A DNA stretch of 64,000 nt, from contig CALZFC010000251.1 of NCBI GenBank assembly GCA_945643635.1, positions 5,698,001 through 5,762,000 on the forward strand, written 5' to 3'. Position numbers and translations under genes: made by a program. The number at the start of each line of letters is the position of its first letter. Position 1 is the first letter of the stretch. This DNA is from Allodiplogaster sudhausi. Taxonomy: Eukaryota > Nematoda > Chromadorea > Rhabditida > Diplogasteridae. Of the stretch, positions 26,079-37,817 are shown in pieces. The notes under the pieces were generated by a model that saw nothing but the letters and a program-made list of their open reading frames with translations, had not been told where the DNA came from and made no database searches.

Positions 26079-26197
26079 TACTCACTCGACCAGGTACTCG
26101 AGATAGCCTGTCAGATAACACGAACGAGCACGCAGGTCTTCCACGGTGGTCAGCTTCATTACCTGTGCCAAATGTGATGCCATTCCTTTGCTCTCAA

Positions 26198-26239
<42 letters not shown>

Positions 26240-26350
26240 GCTAACTTCGAGGAAGCCAAGCACAGGCACAGCAAGGTGAATAGGCGGATTGCTTATTCTG
26301 TATCCAGCGGCACCTTCGTCAAGATCGAGTTCTGTAATAGCAACATCCTT

Positions 26351-26398
<48 letters not shown>

Positions 26399-26601
26399 TC
26401 TCACCATTTGTCATCTGGAATCTCGTGCTTATCTTATGACTCCACCATCCAAGCATGCGCTCTCTCTGATCCGTCTTGAATCGCTCGTGAATGAAGACGC
26501 CGGCCAGTCCGCCCGCACCCGTGCAACCATACTGGAAGATAGGTACGGTAATCTACCATATACAGAGAGGCAAATATTCGGGCAGAATGTGGTAGTAAAA
26601 G

Positions 26602-26639
<38 letters not shown>

Positions 26640-26799
26640 CAGACCAACCTTATAGCTGCACCAGCATGCAAAGTCAACGTCCCAGAAGTGAAGCTGGAGA
26701 GGAACGTTCACGTACGCGTGAGCGAGATCCCAACCGACGAGGCAACCCTGAAAATAGATGCCTTGCTTTTTTCAATTCCTCTTCCTCTCTCTTCTTCTT

Positions 26800-26837
<38 letters not shown>

Positions 26838-27340
26838 ACTCTCACACCAACCTTTTCATGCCCCGCCCTCGTGATGGTGGGAATGTCAAATAGTTGTCCG
26901 GTGAAGTACTGGACACCAGAGAAGAAGATGACTGCGATTTCGTCTCCGTGCAGCTGGATGTAGTCGAGAATGTCGACTGTCCTCAGGGTGTCCTCCCCCT
27001 CCCGCGGCGATAGGCAAACCTGGAGGGGGGAAGAGAAGATTGATAATGATTCGTTCTTTGTCACAACATTCATATCACTCAGAAATCGATGATGGAGGGA
27101 ATAAAGAAGAAGAAAAATAGAAAATAAAAGAAGAAATCAACTCGCCATGCTCTCCTCGACACTTCTTCCATGGATGCGCAGCTGGGATTCAATGGCGTAG
27201 TGGTCGGAGGGGAAGGCCTTCGACTCCAGCAGAATCTTGTGACGAGTTGACGTCGGCTTGTAGAAGGCAGTCTGAGGAAGGAGAGCAGGAAAGGAGGAGA
27301 GAGTCATGGAAATATTATGGAAACAGAGAGCGAATTGGGA

Positions 27341-27394
<54 letters not shown>

Positions 27395-28434
27395 GAGAAG
27401 GAGAGATAAGGAAGGAGTGAGAGAGAGAGAGCGAGAGTAAAGTAGAGAAAACTGACGAGCAGGACATGAATGTTGACGGTGAGCCCGTTCATGAGTGCGA
27501 CCTCCTCCTTCTTCGCGCCGACCAACTCAGCCACGCCACCCTGGGCCACCTCATCGCAGAAGGCCCAGGGGACCGGCTCGGAACGATGCCCGAAGACACC
27601 GCTGAAGGGAGAGAGAAAGAGAGAGAGAGAAAGAGAGAAAGAGAGAGACAGAGAGAGAGAGAAAGAGAGAGAGGAAGAGAGAGACTGAAGCTGACTGACT
27701 GCGCAGCCCACTTGTCCAGCTGTTCGTTCATGATTCTCCTGGTCGGCTTCGGCATGAGTCCGAGTGAGTTGCCGCACAAATAAATGCTGTCCTCTTCGCC
27801 GTCCACCAGGGAGAGATCAACTAGAAGAGACTACGGTAGGAGACAGATACGGTGTGAATCAATACTACGGTACTACTTATTGTTAGGTAAATTACTACTA
27901 GCAAAGGAGCTTCATATGAAGGAGCACACTACTACTGAGAAAAGTGAGTTCCGCTTCGATTTCATGCCAGTTCTACATACAAGAGGATGAGAAAGAGTGT
28001 GCCATAAAATGAATGCATAATAAATGGTAGAAGAAGAAGAGTGACCATCGGGGAGCGCCTTGTTCTTCGGGTACTCAAAGTGCTGTCGAAGATGGGCGAG
28101 GGAATCGGCCGAGTCGAGATGCGCAGCGAGTCTGACATCCATGTGTGTAGAGGAAAATAATAATAATGATAGTGCAAAAAAGGAGCTGAAACCACTGCTA
28201 GATACATTTAATTAGTTTTTATTCTTTCAAAGAGGCCCTTGGAATGGCATAATGAAGGGGGGAAACCGTTGTCAATTTGAGAGTGTTTTAGAGCTGAGAA
28301 CGATGTGCGTGGGAAGAACGAAGAAGAAGAAGAAGAAACCTCTCATCGGCAAGATCCTCGACTGCCGCTTCGGCTGCCATCTGGCCGAGCCATTCCACGG
28401 CTTTCGCCGATGTTCCTTCCGACTCAGTCGACAT
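25483..28434 (-). CDS. KYNU: Kynureninase (EC 3.7.1.3)
   Basis: PLP-dependent hydrolase of tryptophan catabolism, cleaving (3-hydroxy)kynurenine to (3-hydroxy)anthranilate plus alanine; cytosolic. Twelve exons with consistent phases: 28434-28340, 28131-28046, 27820-27700, 27601-27457, 27271-27146, 27019-26852, 26747-26649, 26531-26405, 26331-26246, 26162-26086, 25958-25802, 25608-25483; 470 aa against about 465 in human. Landmarks: [68 protein letters not shown], and FACWCSYK whose last residue (about 280) is the expected PLP-binding lysine. GFRISNPP appears as [11 protein letters not shown], and the C-terminus carries [14 protein letters not shown]. Intron 5 begins GCGAGT (GC-AG). Introns 3, 4, 7 and 10 carry (CT)n in the sense strand; introns 6, 8 and 9 carry (GA)n. 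Complete and apparently functional. Confidence 0.96.
26200..27690. repeat. (GA)n/(CT)n arrays in KYNU introns
   Basis: At least six dinucleotide arrays sit wholly inside introns: about 26200-26233, 26356-26398, 26608-26636, 26800-26832, 27344-27392 and 27617-27686, plus 26050-26080. Exons between them are clean. Orientation relative to the gene is mixed. Confidence 0.85.
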
Positions 28435-28597
28435 CTTCTCCTTGCTTTCGATCTTTCTCCAAGTCAACCACTTTAAATGAAATACATAGACATACACACT
28501 TTATATAGAAAGTACATGATAGAATGACGATATCCTTCAATATAACCAGATTAAATGAAAACATGATCGAACACTTCGCCGATCAAATCTTGAAAAC

Positions 28598-28635
<38 letters not shown>

Positions 28636-29081
28636 GATGGACAGTGAGACGAAACTGGAACGTAGAAGTTGCTTCCAACACATTTGCTACATTGGCATCA
28701 ATACAACGTCAGGATGTAGAAAATATTCTTTTGAAAATATGTAACTGTATGCGACTGAAGTCTCGATATGTAAAAATACTTCTACTAGTATTGATGTAAA
28801 TATTCTTTGAGTAATAAACAATGATCTATGAAAGTGTGTCTACTTTGTAACGAAGTAGGGGGTTGATTGAATAACGAGTTAAGCGAGTGAACACCATAAA
28901 GAAAAAGTTCGAGATGAGAGCAGCGGCCGTTTCAATGACAGGAACAACTCGCATGATATTCTTTGCTGCTCTTGAGAGTGGTCAGCAGGAACGAATCAGC
29001 CTGGGATTTCGCCGCTACGTTGAGAGTTGCTGCAGTGATGCACTGGCCTCTTAATATTTCAGCCTTTCTTTTACTCTCTAA

Positions 29082-29126
<45 letters not shown>

Positions 29127-29597
29127 TCTCTTCTCCACCTCTTTCTCGCTATCAGTTTATTGCTCTCATACTGTTCTCTCCCATCTTTGTAATGTCTCTC
29201 TTCCACTATTTCCTTCGAGAATAGCGCTGTTCACCTTTTTGCTTATCTTCCCAGCACTCATCTCTCTAGCCTCTCTCACTATCCTACTCTCTCTCTCTCA
29301 CTTTCTCTCTCTTTCTGTTTCTCTCTTTCTTTCTCTTTCTCTCTCTCCTCCCCTCTCTTCCCCCTCCCTCTCTCCTTCACGTGCTACCTCTTCTGGTTAC
29401 TGCTGCTCTCGTGCAGGCATGCCATCCCACTCTTCTTACGCCGTCATATAAATCATTGGCACCTTTGACTTATGCATGCATTGGGTGAGTTGGACATGGA
29501 CTCTGTCCATAGTGTTCTTCTATAGGAGCATTGGCATACAGAGTATGCAAGGGCGGGGGCATCGGATGATGGTCGAGTGTTGTGTTCACTTGCCGAG
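28435..29597. other. Intergenic region with (GA)n and (CT)n
   Basis: Divergent interval between KYNU (-) and the next plus-strand gene. It contains (GA)n at about 28597-28637, (CT)n at about 29088-29123 and pyrimidine-rich text to 29375. A 46-codon plus-strand frame starts at 28914 but has no supporting features. Promoters of both neighbours must lie here; no specific element was recognised. Confidence 0.5.
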
Positions 29598-29751
29598 ATG
29601 GAGGAAGGGAAGATTCCAATGCCGAGCGAGGACTTGACGCCGTTGTTTCCAGAGGGGTCTCCCTACAGGAATCCCGGGAAGCCCTCTGCCCAGTGGCCTG
29701 ATTGTGAGCTGCAACTTTTTCGCGGTGGGAGTCTCCTCTACCACGTCCATA

Positions 29752-29795
<44 letters not shown>

Positions 29796-32000
29796 TATGT
29801 GCCCATCTTTATTTATCTCATGCCCTCTTTAATTATCTCTCGCCCTCTTTATCGCTCTCTTTCTCTCTCAGTCTCTCTCTCTCTCTTTCGCTCTATCTCT
29901 CAACCTTTCTCTCTATCTCTCTTCACCCCTCTCTATCTCAATCTCTACGATTCGCTAAAAAGTTCCCTTTTTTTTTAAACTTTTTAAGTCGCAACTCATT
30001 CTCTCATCTTCCCAACTCCGCAGGCGGCCGACTGCCCTTCCGCTCCATTAACAATATGTCTAACAGTGAGGATCTGACGTTTTAAATATTGCTTCAAAGG
30101 CCCCACATCATAAGAAGAATCTTGCAAGTTGTGATGTAATGTTCGCAATTTTATAAAATTGGAGTTGAAGAAAAAGCGATTAATTTGTTATTGATATTCC
30201 ATAAATTAAAAAATATATAATAATTTATAGTTTACATAAGTAAATTACCTCTAATATTATTTCCTGTTCAGAATCGCCTGTGCAGAGTACTGCGAAGAGC
30301 CCAGCGACTCCAGAGAGACGATCCCTCAGATGCCTGCCGTCAGACGCCGACCTGACCACGGCCTCCACCCTCTCCTCTCCCAACTCCGTCTGCTCCACTC
30401 CGGCTGCATCGCCGCTGGTAAGAAAAAGATCGATATTCCGCTGCATGATATGTTTATATTAAATGTTCAAAAATTCCCTTTTTACACGGTAAAAGTAAAC
30501 ATTTCGTTTGGACTTGGACTTGCGAGTAAATATTCAAATGGAACGTATTCAAATATTCATGCAAATTTGCTCAAGTTTTAACCGAATATTGATAAAGAAT
30601 TAAAATGAAATTAGAAGACGGCACGCTCGCCGGGCAGCGCCCTGGAGAGGGGCCCAACGCCGCCTCCCGCTGGCCCGCTGAAGACGAAGCCTTTCAAGAA
30701 GGCTCGGAACGGTCGCTTCAGTCAACTTTTCGGCCGGTTAGCATTCTTCAGTGGAAAGCAATTTCAAGCCGAATTTTGTCTTTTTTTTTTAAATATAATA
30801 AGGCTTAGAAATTATTTCGTTCAGCAGTCGCTCTGCCGCCTCCGACGATGCGAGTATCCCCTGCTAATGTCAGTGGAATGCAATTGTTTGTCATGGCAAC
30901 AATAAACTATTCCGGATTAGGCTTTGAGGATTATGCTTATTAAGCAAAGATTTCCAGACTCTGTGAAGGAGGTCGCCAAAGATCAGAAGAAGCCAGAGAA
31001 TATGGAGGAAGAGGCTCCCGTTACGACTGCCGTGGAGAAGGAGGAGCCAGAGAAGAAAGAGGAAGAAGCTCCCCTCACGACTGCCGTGGTGAAGGAGAAG
31101 CCAGAGAAGAAAGAGGAAGAAGCTCCGGTCAAGACTGCCGGGGAAGAGCTGGCTTCGGTGCGCGTCTTCAAATGCTGTCAGTTTACTATTTCAAATCAAT
31201 TTGGGTTTTGGCAAAATGCCAAAAGATATTGTGCAGTAATTTCTAAATAGTTTTAGCGGCCGAATTCCCGGACCCACAGATTGCGACAACTTCTCAGGAT
31301 AACGTCATGAAGACATGTCAGTTGTGGCTTCCGATAATTTTTTGGTCATAAATTGATCAATAATCCTTTCAAAAACCACTTGACAGCTTAATAATATTCA
31401 CTGGAATATCAAACCACATTCGAGCACCGAAAAAGAAATGTTCTGCGATGAACATGGGGAATTTTCGTTTCGGAAGTTTTCTTCCATAATACCTTTTTTT
31501 TATTTTTTTTATCCAAAAAAAAATCAGTTTTAGCGGCGGAGGCAACGAATCTGTCGCCAGCTGACGGCGACGTTGGAAGTAATAAAGAATTTAAAGAAAA
31601 ATCGTATTTAAACTTCAATTTAAAAATTTTAAATACAGGTTTATTTTTTTAGAGGCGAAGCTGTCTTCCAGCGAGACTGAGTTCGAGCTCTTTTGTTCAC
31701 TTGTATTTAAACTATGATTAAATCAAAGAGATAACGAAGAGATCACTTTGCCTTCTTTCGAGGCACTCTTTACTGTCATACTATTTGTTAAACATTCATT
31801 TATAATTAATAAAATTCTTGAAAGCACGTCGATCGCCACTGCCGACGGCGAGTGACGGGCTGAAGGATCTCGACTTCACTCTCACTATTCGCCCTTTCTG
31901 CAGCAGAGAGATAAAGCGTATTGATGGATATGGACGGCATCCCTTGTTTACTCATGTTGCAATCCGTCACGGAACCCATACAATTTGGAATAATTTATAG
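29598..32000 (+). CDS. Intrinsically disordered protein with an 18-residue tandem repeat, unknown function
   Basis: Family not recognised. Exons with agreeing phases: 29598-29703, 30024-30065, 30272-30417, 30615-30736, 30825-30853, 30958-31176, 31257-31316, 31534-31578, 31653 onward. The last exon either reads to a stop at 31715-31717 or splices at 31694 to 31825-32000; a further open segment at 32350-32468 (SFSFYKQLFHQN) could be an alternative 3' exon. The product is Ser/Pro/Lys/Glu-rich: acidic N-terminus, a SPATPERRSLRCLPSDADL stretch with S/T-P sites, a basic patch (LKTKPFKKARNGRFSQLFGR), then three tandem 18-residue units of the type PEKKEEEAPVTTAVxKEx in exon 6. No signal peptide, membrane segment or catalytic motif. 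S/T-P sites beside basic patches suggest a regulated cytoskeletal or nuclear protein, but that is only inference. Confidence 0.65.
29753..29792 (+). repeat. (CT)n in intron 1 of the disordered-protein gene
   Basis: Perfect CT run followed by degenerate CTCTTT text to about 29945, sense-strand pyrimidine, in the 320-nt first intron. Confidence 0.85.
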
Positions 32001-32577
32001 CTGTCTTAAAATGTTGAATGAAGATCGACGGCACAAGGCTGTCCAGAAAAAGATTTAAAAAAAAACTATCACATAGAACTCATAACGAAGACGAGAAAAA
32101 GCGAGGAAGAAGATGAAGATTGAAAATGTTGCTCATCGTACGACAGTGTTGAATGAGAACAAATGAAGAGGTATTCGGTCTATTATCAGCTCACAGACGA
32201 GGAAATGCCAAGTCATATTTTTAAAGAGTTATTCATTTTATATGTTCAAAGTCTGAATTCATATACATTGAACGCTTGATTTAAACTAGTTCGCTGAAAA
32301 CTCGAAGCTAAACGTTTGAACATAAAATGAGCTTTTATTTTTTGGAGTGAGGTTCGTGCTTCCTTCCTTCTCGTTCTACAAGCAGCTGTTCCATCAGAAC
32401 TGCCGTGTTATTCGCAAAGCAGTCATTCACATGAAGCGCAAGGCCGTGTTTGTGAAGCTGATCGGGTGACGAGAGAGTGCGCTTGGGGAGAGATGTAGAC
32501 AGAGAAAGAATCCCGATTTCATGTCTTCCCTAGACGGGCTTGTCGAACAGGGAGTTGAAGTGCAAACGAGGAGTGAC

Positions 32578-32585
32578 TATAAAAG
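32578..32585 (+). promoter_or_regulatory. TATA box and 5' UTR exon of the astacin gene
   Basis: TATAAAAG stands about 54 nt before a strong donor (CCAACCCAAG followed by GTAAGC at 32639). The matching acceptor is CTCCAG at 32777-32782, immediately before the astacin ATG at 32784. This gives a short non-coding first exon ending at 32638, start site probably near 32605-32615. It is the only clear TATA promoter I noticed in the window. Confidence 0.7.
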
Positions 32586-32783
32586 CTTGCGGACGGCAGC
32601 TTTCGACACTTCTGTTGGCCACTCCAAGCCAACCCAAGGTAAGCATTATTTTTATTAATTTTTTTTATCATCAGCGGTATTTTTAAATCCTAAAACAAAT
32701 AATATTAGTGAGAATAAATGAAAATGTCATTGACATAAAATCGACTTGAATTATTGACACTAAAGAGGACTGTAACCTCCAGG

Positions 32784-33247
32784 ATGCTTGCCATTCTTCT
32801 CATTTCTCTGCTCGCCAGCGGCGTTCACTCTGATGCTTCGGCTGAAGAGGCGAGCTTTTTATGCGTACTATTATTTTTTATAAATTGTACATTTATAGAT
32901 GTTTAGAAAATCAAAGTATTCAATCAAAAAAAAACTTTCTGCAGTCGGACATGGGCCGCTTCGTGTCCCTTCCCAAGTACCACGAGAAGCTCGAGGAGCT
33001 GGAAGGGAAGATGCTGGCCAAGCTGGACAGCACCAACGACGACGAGAGACAGCAGCTGCTCAGCGAGCGGCTTGAGGTCTCGTCACGGCTTTCCCTCGGC
33101 GGGAAATTTAAATTCATTCGTGATTTCAGGAGATCGCCGCAGCTGGCTTCGCGCCCACGGCATTCGACGGCGAATTCGAGGAGATCAACGAGCACAGCCA
33201 ACTCTCCGCCGACTTCTACGAGGGAGACATCATTCTGTCCCAGTAAG

Positions 33248-33280
<33 letters not shown>

Positions 33281-35025
33281 TCTCTCTCTGTCTATCTCCT
33301 CTCTCTCTCTCTCTCGTTTCCGTTCCCCAGGGAGCAACTGGAGGCTCTCGATGTGGTCGACCCCCGTAACATCTCCTCTCGCGCACGTCGCCAGGCCTGG
33401 AAGCCGCAGCGCTTCCCGAGCAACATCTGGGGCACCACTCCAATTCCCTACTCCTTCGACCCAAGCTACCGTAAGCCATTTCTTCCAGCCAGGACCGGAA
33501 AGTACTCGAATAGTTTTCTCTATATCCCAATTTCAGCCGCTGACGGCATTCCCGTGATTCGAGAGGCCATCAAGTTCTGGCAAGACAACACTTGCATTCG
33601 CTTCCAGGTTGGAGACAGCCCATTCCATTCTCTCCTCTCGTTCAAGTCTCGCTCTCTCGCTCGCGCTCTTTCTCTCTCTCTTGCCCTCTGACATTTCCTC
33701 TTCGCTCTCGCTATCTTTCAGTCTCTCTCTGTCTCCCTATCTCTCTCTCACTCCCTTTCTCTTCAGGAGGGCGGTGCCGGTACCCAGCGTGTGAAGTTCA
33801 TCCACGGCAACGGCTGCTACTCTTACATCGGCCGCCTCAACCAGGAGCAGCCGGTCTCCATTGGAAATGGATGCAAATGGGTTGGTGGAGGAGCATGTCG
33901 TTTGGAAGAAGTGTACAATGTAAGAAGAAAACAGAAAAAGACGAATAATAATAGGTATGAAATGGATGATTCTTAAAGATACCAAAAGAGTCAATTGTTT
34001 AAGTAATGGAAAGGAAGAATATTATTATACATATATATTAATTCTAATATTATAACAAGGTGATAAGAATGTAATCATATTGCTTGAGATCGGCACGGTG
34101 ACCCACGAACTCGGCCACACTCTCGGCCTCTACCACACGCAGTCGCGTCTCGACCGAGATCGATTCGTTTTTGTCAACAAGAACAACATCGAGGTTTGAC
34201 TGATTCTGTTTTTACAGTACAATGATAGGCTCCGCCCCTTTCCAGCAAGGACAGGCGCACAACTTCGACATGGGCCCCCAGGGAGAACTGGACAACTTCG
34301 AAATCCCATACGAGTACGGCAGCAACATGCACTACCATCCTTATGGGTCAGTGCATCTATTTCATTATTTCAGTTTTACTTCTCAACAAATGTAGATTTG
34401 ATAAAGTCACAATGTTTTGCTGTGAATGAAAATGAACAACTTCCTTAAACGCTTGTTCCCTGTAGCTTCGCCCGCGACAACAAAGTGCCGACCCTGGTTG
34501 CCGTGGACAAGAAGTACCAGTACTCCATGGACGGCCGTGTCCCGACTTTCTACGACATTCTCCTCATCAACAAGTACTACGGATGCTTCGGTTAGAGCTT
34601 ACATTCAGTCTGATTTCATTTATTATTCTCGAAATTGAAGGTAAAATTGCATTCTTTTCTGGATGATAAATCCTGAATGGTAACATTTTCAGACGCGATG
34701 TGCAAGGGAGTGAGCGTGAGCTGCCAGAACGGAGGAGTCCAGGATGTCAAGAACTGCCGCTCCTGCAAGTGCCCGCCCGGCTATGCGGGCAGCGACTGCT
34801 CGCAGATTGTAAGAGAACAAGAAGAGAGAGAGTTTAGGGAGAGAGAGAGAGAAAACGAGAAAGAGAGTTTAGGGAGAGAGAGAGCGCGAGAGAGAGAGTT
34901 TAGGGAGAGAGAGAGAACGAGAAAGAGAGTTTAGGGAGAGAGAGAACGATAGAGAGAGAGAACGAGAGAGAGAGAGAGAGAGAACGAGAGATAAAGAAGA
35001 GAGAGATAAAGAGAGAGAGTAATTG

Positions 35026-35062
<37 letters not shown>

Positions 35063-35745
35063 AAGAGAGCGAGAAGGGCGAAGGAGCGGGGATGGGCAGA
35101 GAGCGAGTTTAGACATGACTATTTCAATTACAGGCATATAACAAGAAGTGCATTTCATTTCAGGACCCCAAGTTCAAGAAGATCGCCGCAACCGCAGGCA
35201 ACCGCAAGGAAGAGACCGTCTCGGTCGGAGACAGTAAGAAGTGGGAGATGGCACCCAAGGCATACGAAGGATTCTACGTCCTCGAGGTTGGCTATCTTAT
35301 CTTTTCATTTATGCACCAGTAAATAAAACACTTTTAAATATGACTCTAACCTTCCTATTTTCCGGCCCCGGCCGGCAAGCGCCTCGAGTTGATCGTCACG
35401 AAGACGGACGTGAAGGTCGTCGCTCCCAACTGCCACTACGGAGGAATGCAGATCTGGACTTCCAAGGACACGCGCATTTCGGGGGTCAAGTCAGTGGATG
35501 TTCTTTCTCTTGCTCTCTCACCATCTGTCTCTCTCCCTTTTTCTCTCTCTCCCTCTCCTTCTCATTCTCTCTCCCTCTCTCTGTCTCTCTCTCTCTCTAC
35601 CTCTCTCTCCAGATTCTGCGCGAAGGAGCAGCTGGAGCCGTACTACATCTCAGAGGGCGAGCGCATTTTCATCTACGTCTGGAGTCTCTACGCCGACGTC
35701 AACATCTCCTTCACTCAGCGATATTATGTCAGTTCGAAAGAGTAA
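32784..35745 (+). CDS. Secreted astacin-family zinc metalloprotease, EGF + CUB
   Basis: M12A protease. Exons: 32784-32864, 32945-33076, 33130-33242, 33331-33470, 33537-33607, 33767-33880, 34089-34193, 34246-34346, 34466-34590, 34693-34808, 35164-35286, 35380-35489, 35613-35745; about 487 aa, phases consistent. Order: signal peptide ([16 protein letters not shown]); pro-domain with a YEGD aspartate-switch-like motif (about residue 100) and a furin-type RARR site (about 128-131); catalytic domain from [13 protein letters not shown]; zinc site [11 protein letters not shown] (about 223-233) and Met-turn YGSNMHY with Met near 280, so all zinc ligands and the Met-turn Tyr are present; EGF-like six-cysteine module (exon 10, [10 protein letters not shown]); CUB-like C-terminus. 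This is a nematode NAS-type layout. Likely secreted, acting on cuticle or extracellular matrix (inference). The end of exon 1 is uncertain: a GC donor after the EE codons is also in phase. Confidence 0.92.
34809..35090 (+). repeat. Minisatellite with TTTAGGG motifs in astacin intron 10
   Basis: GA-rich intron in which GAGTTTAGGGAGAGAG recurs four times (TTTAGGG at 34833, 34868, 34899, 34930; spacing 35, 31, 31) before passing into GAACGAGAGA repeats and perfect (GA)n at about 35030-35057. Unlike most arrays here it is purine in the sense strand, and it sits at the donor side of the intron. Confidence 0.85.
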
Positions 35746-36497
35746 ATGGCGACCGAATTTTTTGCCTCTAACAATAATTGTCGCCGTTGTTTAATTTAAA
35801 AAATTTTAAAGCATTTTTTGAATATATTAAAAAAACAATAACATTTGAATTCCCTTTCAGTGATCGCATCGGCCATGGCCATTCCATTCAACATTTGACT
35901 GATAAAGCACTTCCTCTGCCATTCCTGTGCATATTTCCATAAATTTCAGGTAATCATTCATACAATCCAGTTGTTGCACATAAAACAGGCAAATGTCATG
36001 TTATTTTCACAAAAATATATGCCACTGGAAATTAATCATATTGAAAATATATGTAAACGTTGTTTGCTTTCTACGGTGGCGCGAAAATGTGATTTAAAAA
36101 TTTTGTAATCCGGGTTGAAAACTGGAGTTCACTTACATCTACACTTGTAGATGAAAAGTGACATGTATTGGGGCTGCGAGTCGTTATTGCCGCTAAAAAT
36201 AACTAGGTCAAATTTTCGGGGAGAGTCGTTATTGCCGATCTAGATATGGGGGGAAGTCGTTACAACTTGTGAGCAAAATAAAACCACAAATTATACTGCC
36301 TTATTGACCTTAGGCACTCGCACTTATTTAACTGGAGATCTACTAATCCTAACTTGGCCGGTGAAAACAGCCAACTTTTTGTCCTCGATAATATTGATTT
36401 TCCCGGGTATTAATTGCTTAATCTGTGTTTGTGTTTATTCAATGCATTCATCGCCAATGGATATTAGGAAGAAATGTTTTTTTATCGTGATATGCCT
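35746..36497. other. Convergent intergenic spacer
   Basis: AT-rich 3' flanks of the astacin gene and the membrane-protein gene. It contains a hairpin at 36130-36162 and the motif GTCGTTATTGCCG repeated at about 36180 and 36225, with a third partial copy (AGTCGTTAC) at about 36256. An AATAAA lies at 36277. No exon seen. Confidence 0.5.
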
Positions 36498-37350
36498 TTA
36501 ACTGTTCAGCAATAAAACGAGATTTGGCAGATAATATTCGGCCACCGAGTAGAAGATGGTCATTGCTGAGATGCCCGCAATGGAGTAGAGCAGAATGGAC
36601 TGGAGAAGAGGGGCTCCAGGGGTACGATAGGCAAGTCGTTGTGAGACACAGAGAAGAGTAGCCGTTCCTAGGGGCAGAAGGCGAGAGACTTCGACCAGAT
36701 CAATTCCCGGGATCGAAGCGAGAGAGGAGAGAGTGAAGAGAAGGAAGAGAGAGAGCATGGAGACGGAGAGAAGCGAGACAGCAGAGAAGACGCGCCAGCA
36801 GAGAGAGTGCGGAGAGCACGTGAGAGAGGCAGGCGCGCAGAGAGAGTATCCGATGGCGGGCAGCCAGTCATAGTCGGACGACTGAAAAGAAGGAGAATGC
36901 AAAGGAAGATCGTTCCTGGTCGTTCCTGGAACTTTAAAGAATGAGAGAAAGTAGGAAATTGGTTTATTCATAAAAGGAATTTTTTCAAGTAAAATCATGC
37001 ACTTGTCAAGCAAGAAAAACGAGAAGTTCAGAAAATAACGAGAGAAAAATCTCTAAGGTAGAGACTAGAGAGAGAGAAAGAGAGAAATTTGGGGCAGAGA
37101 AAAAATAGCAGGCGTGCGAGAAGAAAAGTGGTATTAGATTAATTGTGAGAACAATGAGAACAGAGAGAAAGGGAATAGATGCTATATTCAAAGAATGGAG
37201 ACGCTATATAAATGTTTTGATTTAAACTACATATAAAATGATAAATAACTATGTTGTTATAATGAAATGCACAGTTACCATCATTTGATAGACTCCATAG
37301 ACGAGGAAAACGACGTTGACGAGAGTCAAGGGAGTCGCCGAAGGAAGCAT
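36498..37350 (-). CDS. Small multi-pass membrane protein, unknown family
   Basis: Two exons, 37350-37279 (donor GTAACT, phase 0) and 36881-36498, encoding 151 aa. Exon 1 is a near-complete membrane helix (TPLTLVNVVFLVYGVYQMM). Exon 2 opens with a polar loop (SSDYDWLPA) followed by three or four hydrophobic stretches (VFSAVSLLSVSMLSLFLLFT; LLPLGTATLLCVS; SILLYSIAGISAMTIFYSV) and ends LPNLVLLLNS. About four transmembrane segments in total, no signal peptide, no catalytic motif. Size and topology would suit several uncharacterised TMEM families, but I cannot place it. Its 3' end converges with the astacin gene and its 5' end diverges from the kinase gene. Confidence 0.65.
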
Positions 37351-37628
37351 CTTCTCTTTCTTCTCTCCCTCTCCCTCTCTCTCTCTCTTTCCTCTGTTTT
37401 CTCCAGGCCAAAAGTGCGTTGCGTTGTGCAATTTTCCTAGTTGCTTGAAATGAAGATATTAACACAATATTTGATTAACTTATTTTAAGCTTCTATGTTA
37501 AATAACAGTCAATAAACTTCTCAAAGACAATATAATGCATCTAGTTAGTCGGATAGGATTAAGCACGTGTTTTCACGGGACGAAACGTGAGTGGAGGTTG
37601 GAGATGAAATGGGCAACTGATAAGAGAG

Positions 37629-37642
37629 AGAGAGAATGAGAT

Positions 37643-37674
<32 letters not shown>

Positions 37675-37675
37675 C
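37629..37675. repeat. (GA)n between two divergent genes
   Basis: GA-rich microsatellite in the roughly 470-bp divergent interval between the membrane-protein gene (-) and the kinase gene (+). Confidence 0.8.
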
Positions 37676-37817
37676 GAACGAGAGTGGCATTCAGCTACAT
37701 GCGCAAGTCGGCAAGAGTCGATCGATGCGAGAACCATTCATATTTCTCTCTCTCACCTGTCTCTTCTTCCGCTCCACTCGCAAAAAGACCGACGACCTTG
37801 TATAGAATAGAAAGAGT

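Noticed and set aside
25793..26963. Two plus-strand frames of about 225 codons
   Set aside because: They are antisense to verified KYNU exons and cross its introns and GA/CT arrays.
28914..29054. 46-codon plus-strand frame
   Set aside because: No signal peptide, domain or splice support; likely chance.
33072..33557. 161-codon frame overlapping astacin exons
   Set aside because: Wrong frame relative to the homology-supported astacin reading and runs through an intronic (CT)n.
34833..34936. Interstitial telomere sequence
   Set aside because: TTTAGGG copies are not contiguous; they are spaced by 24-28 bp of GA-rich text.
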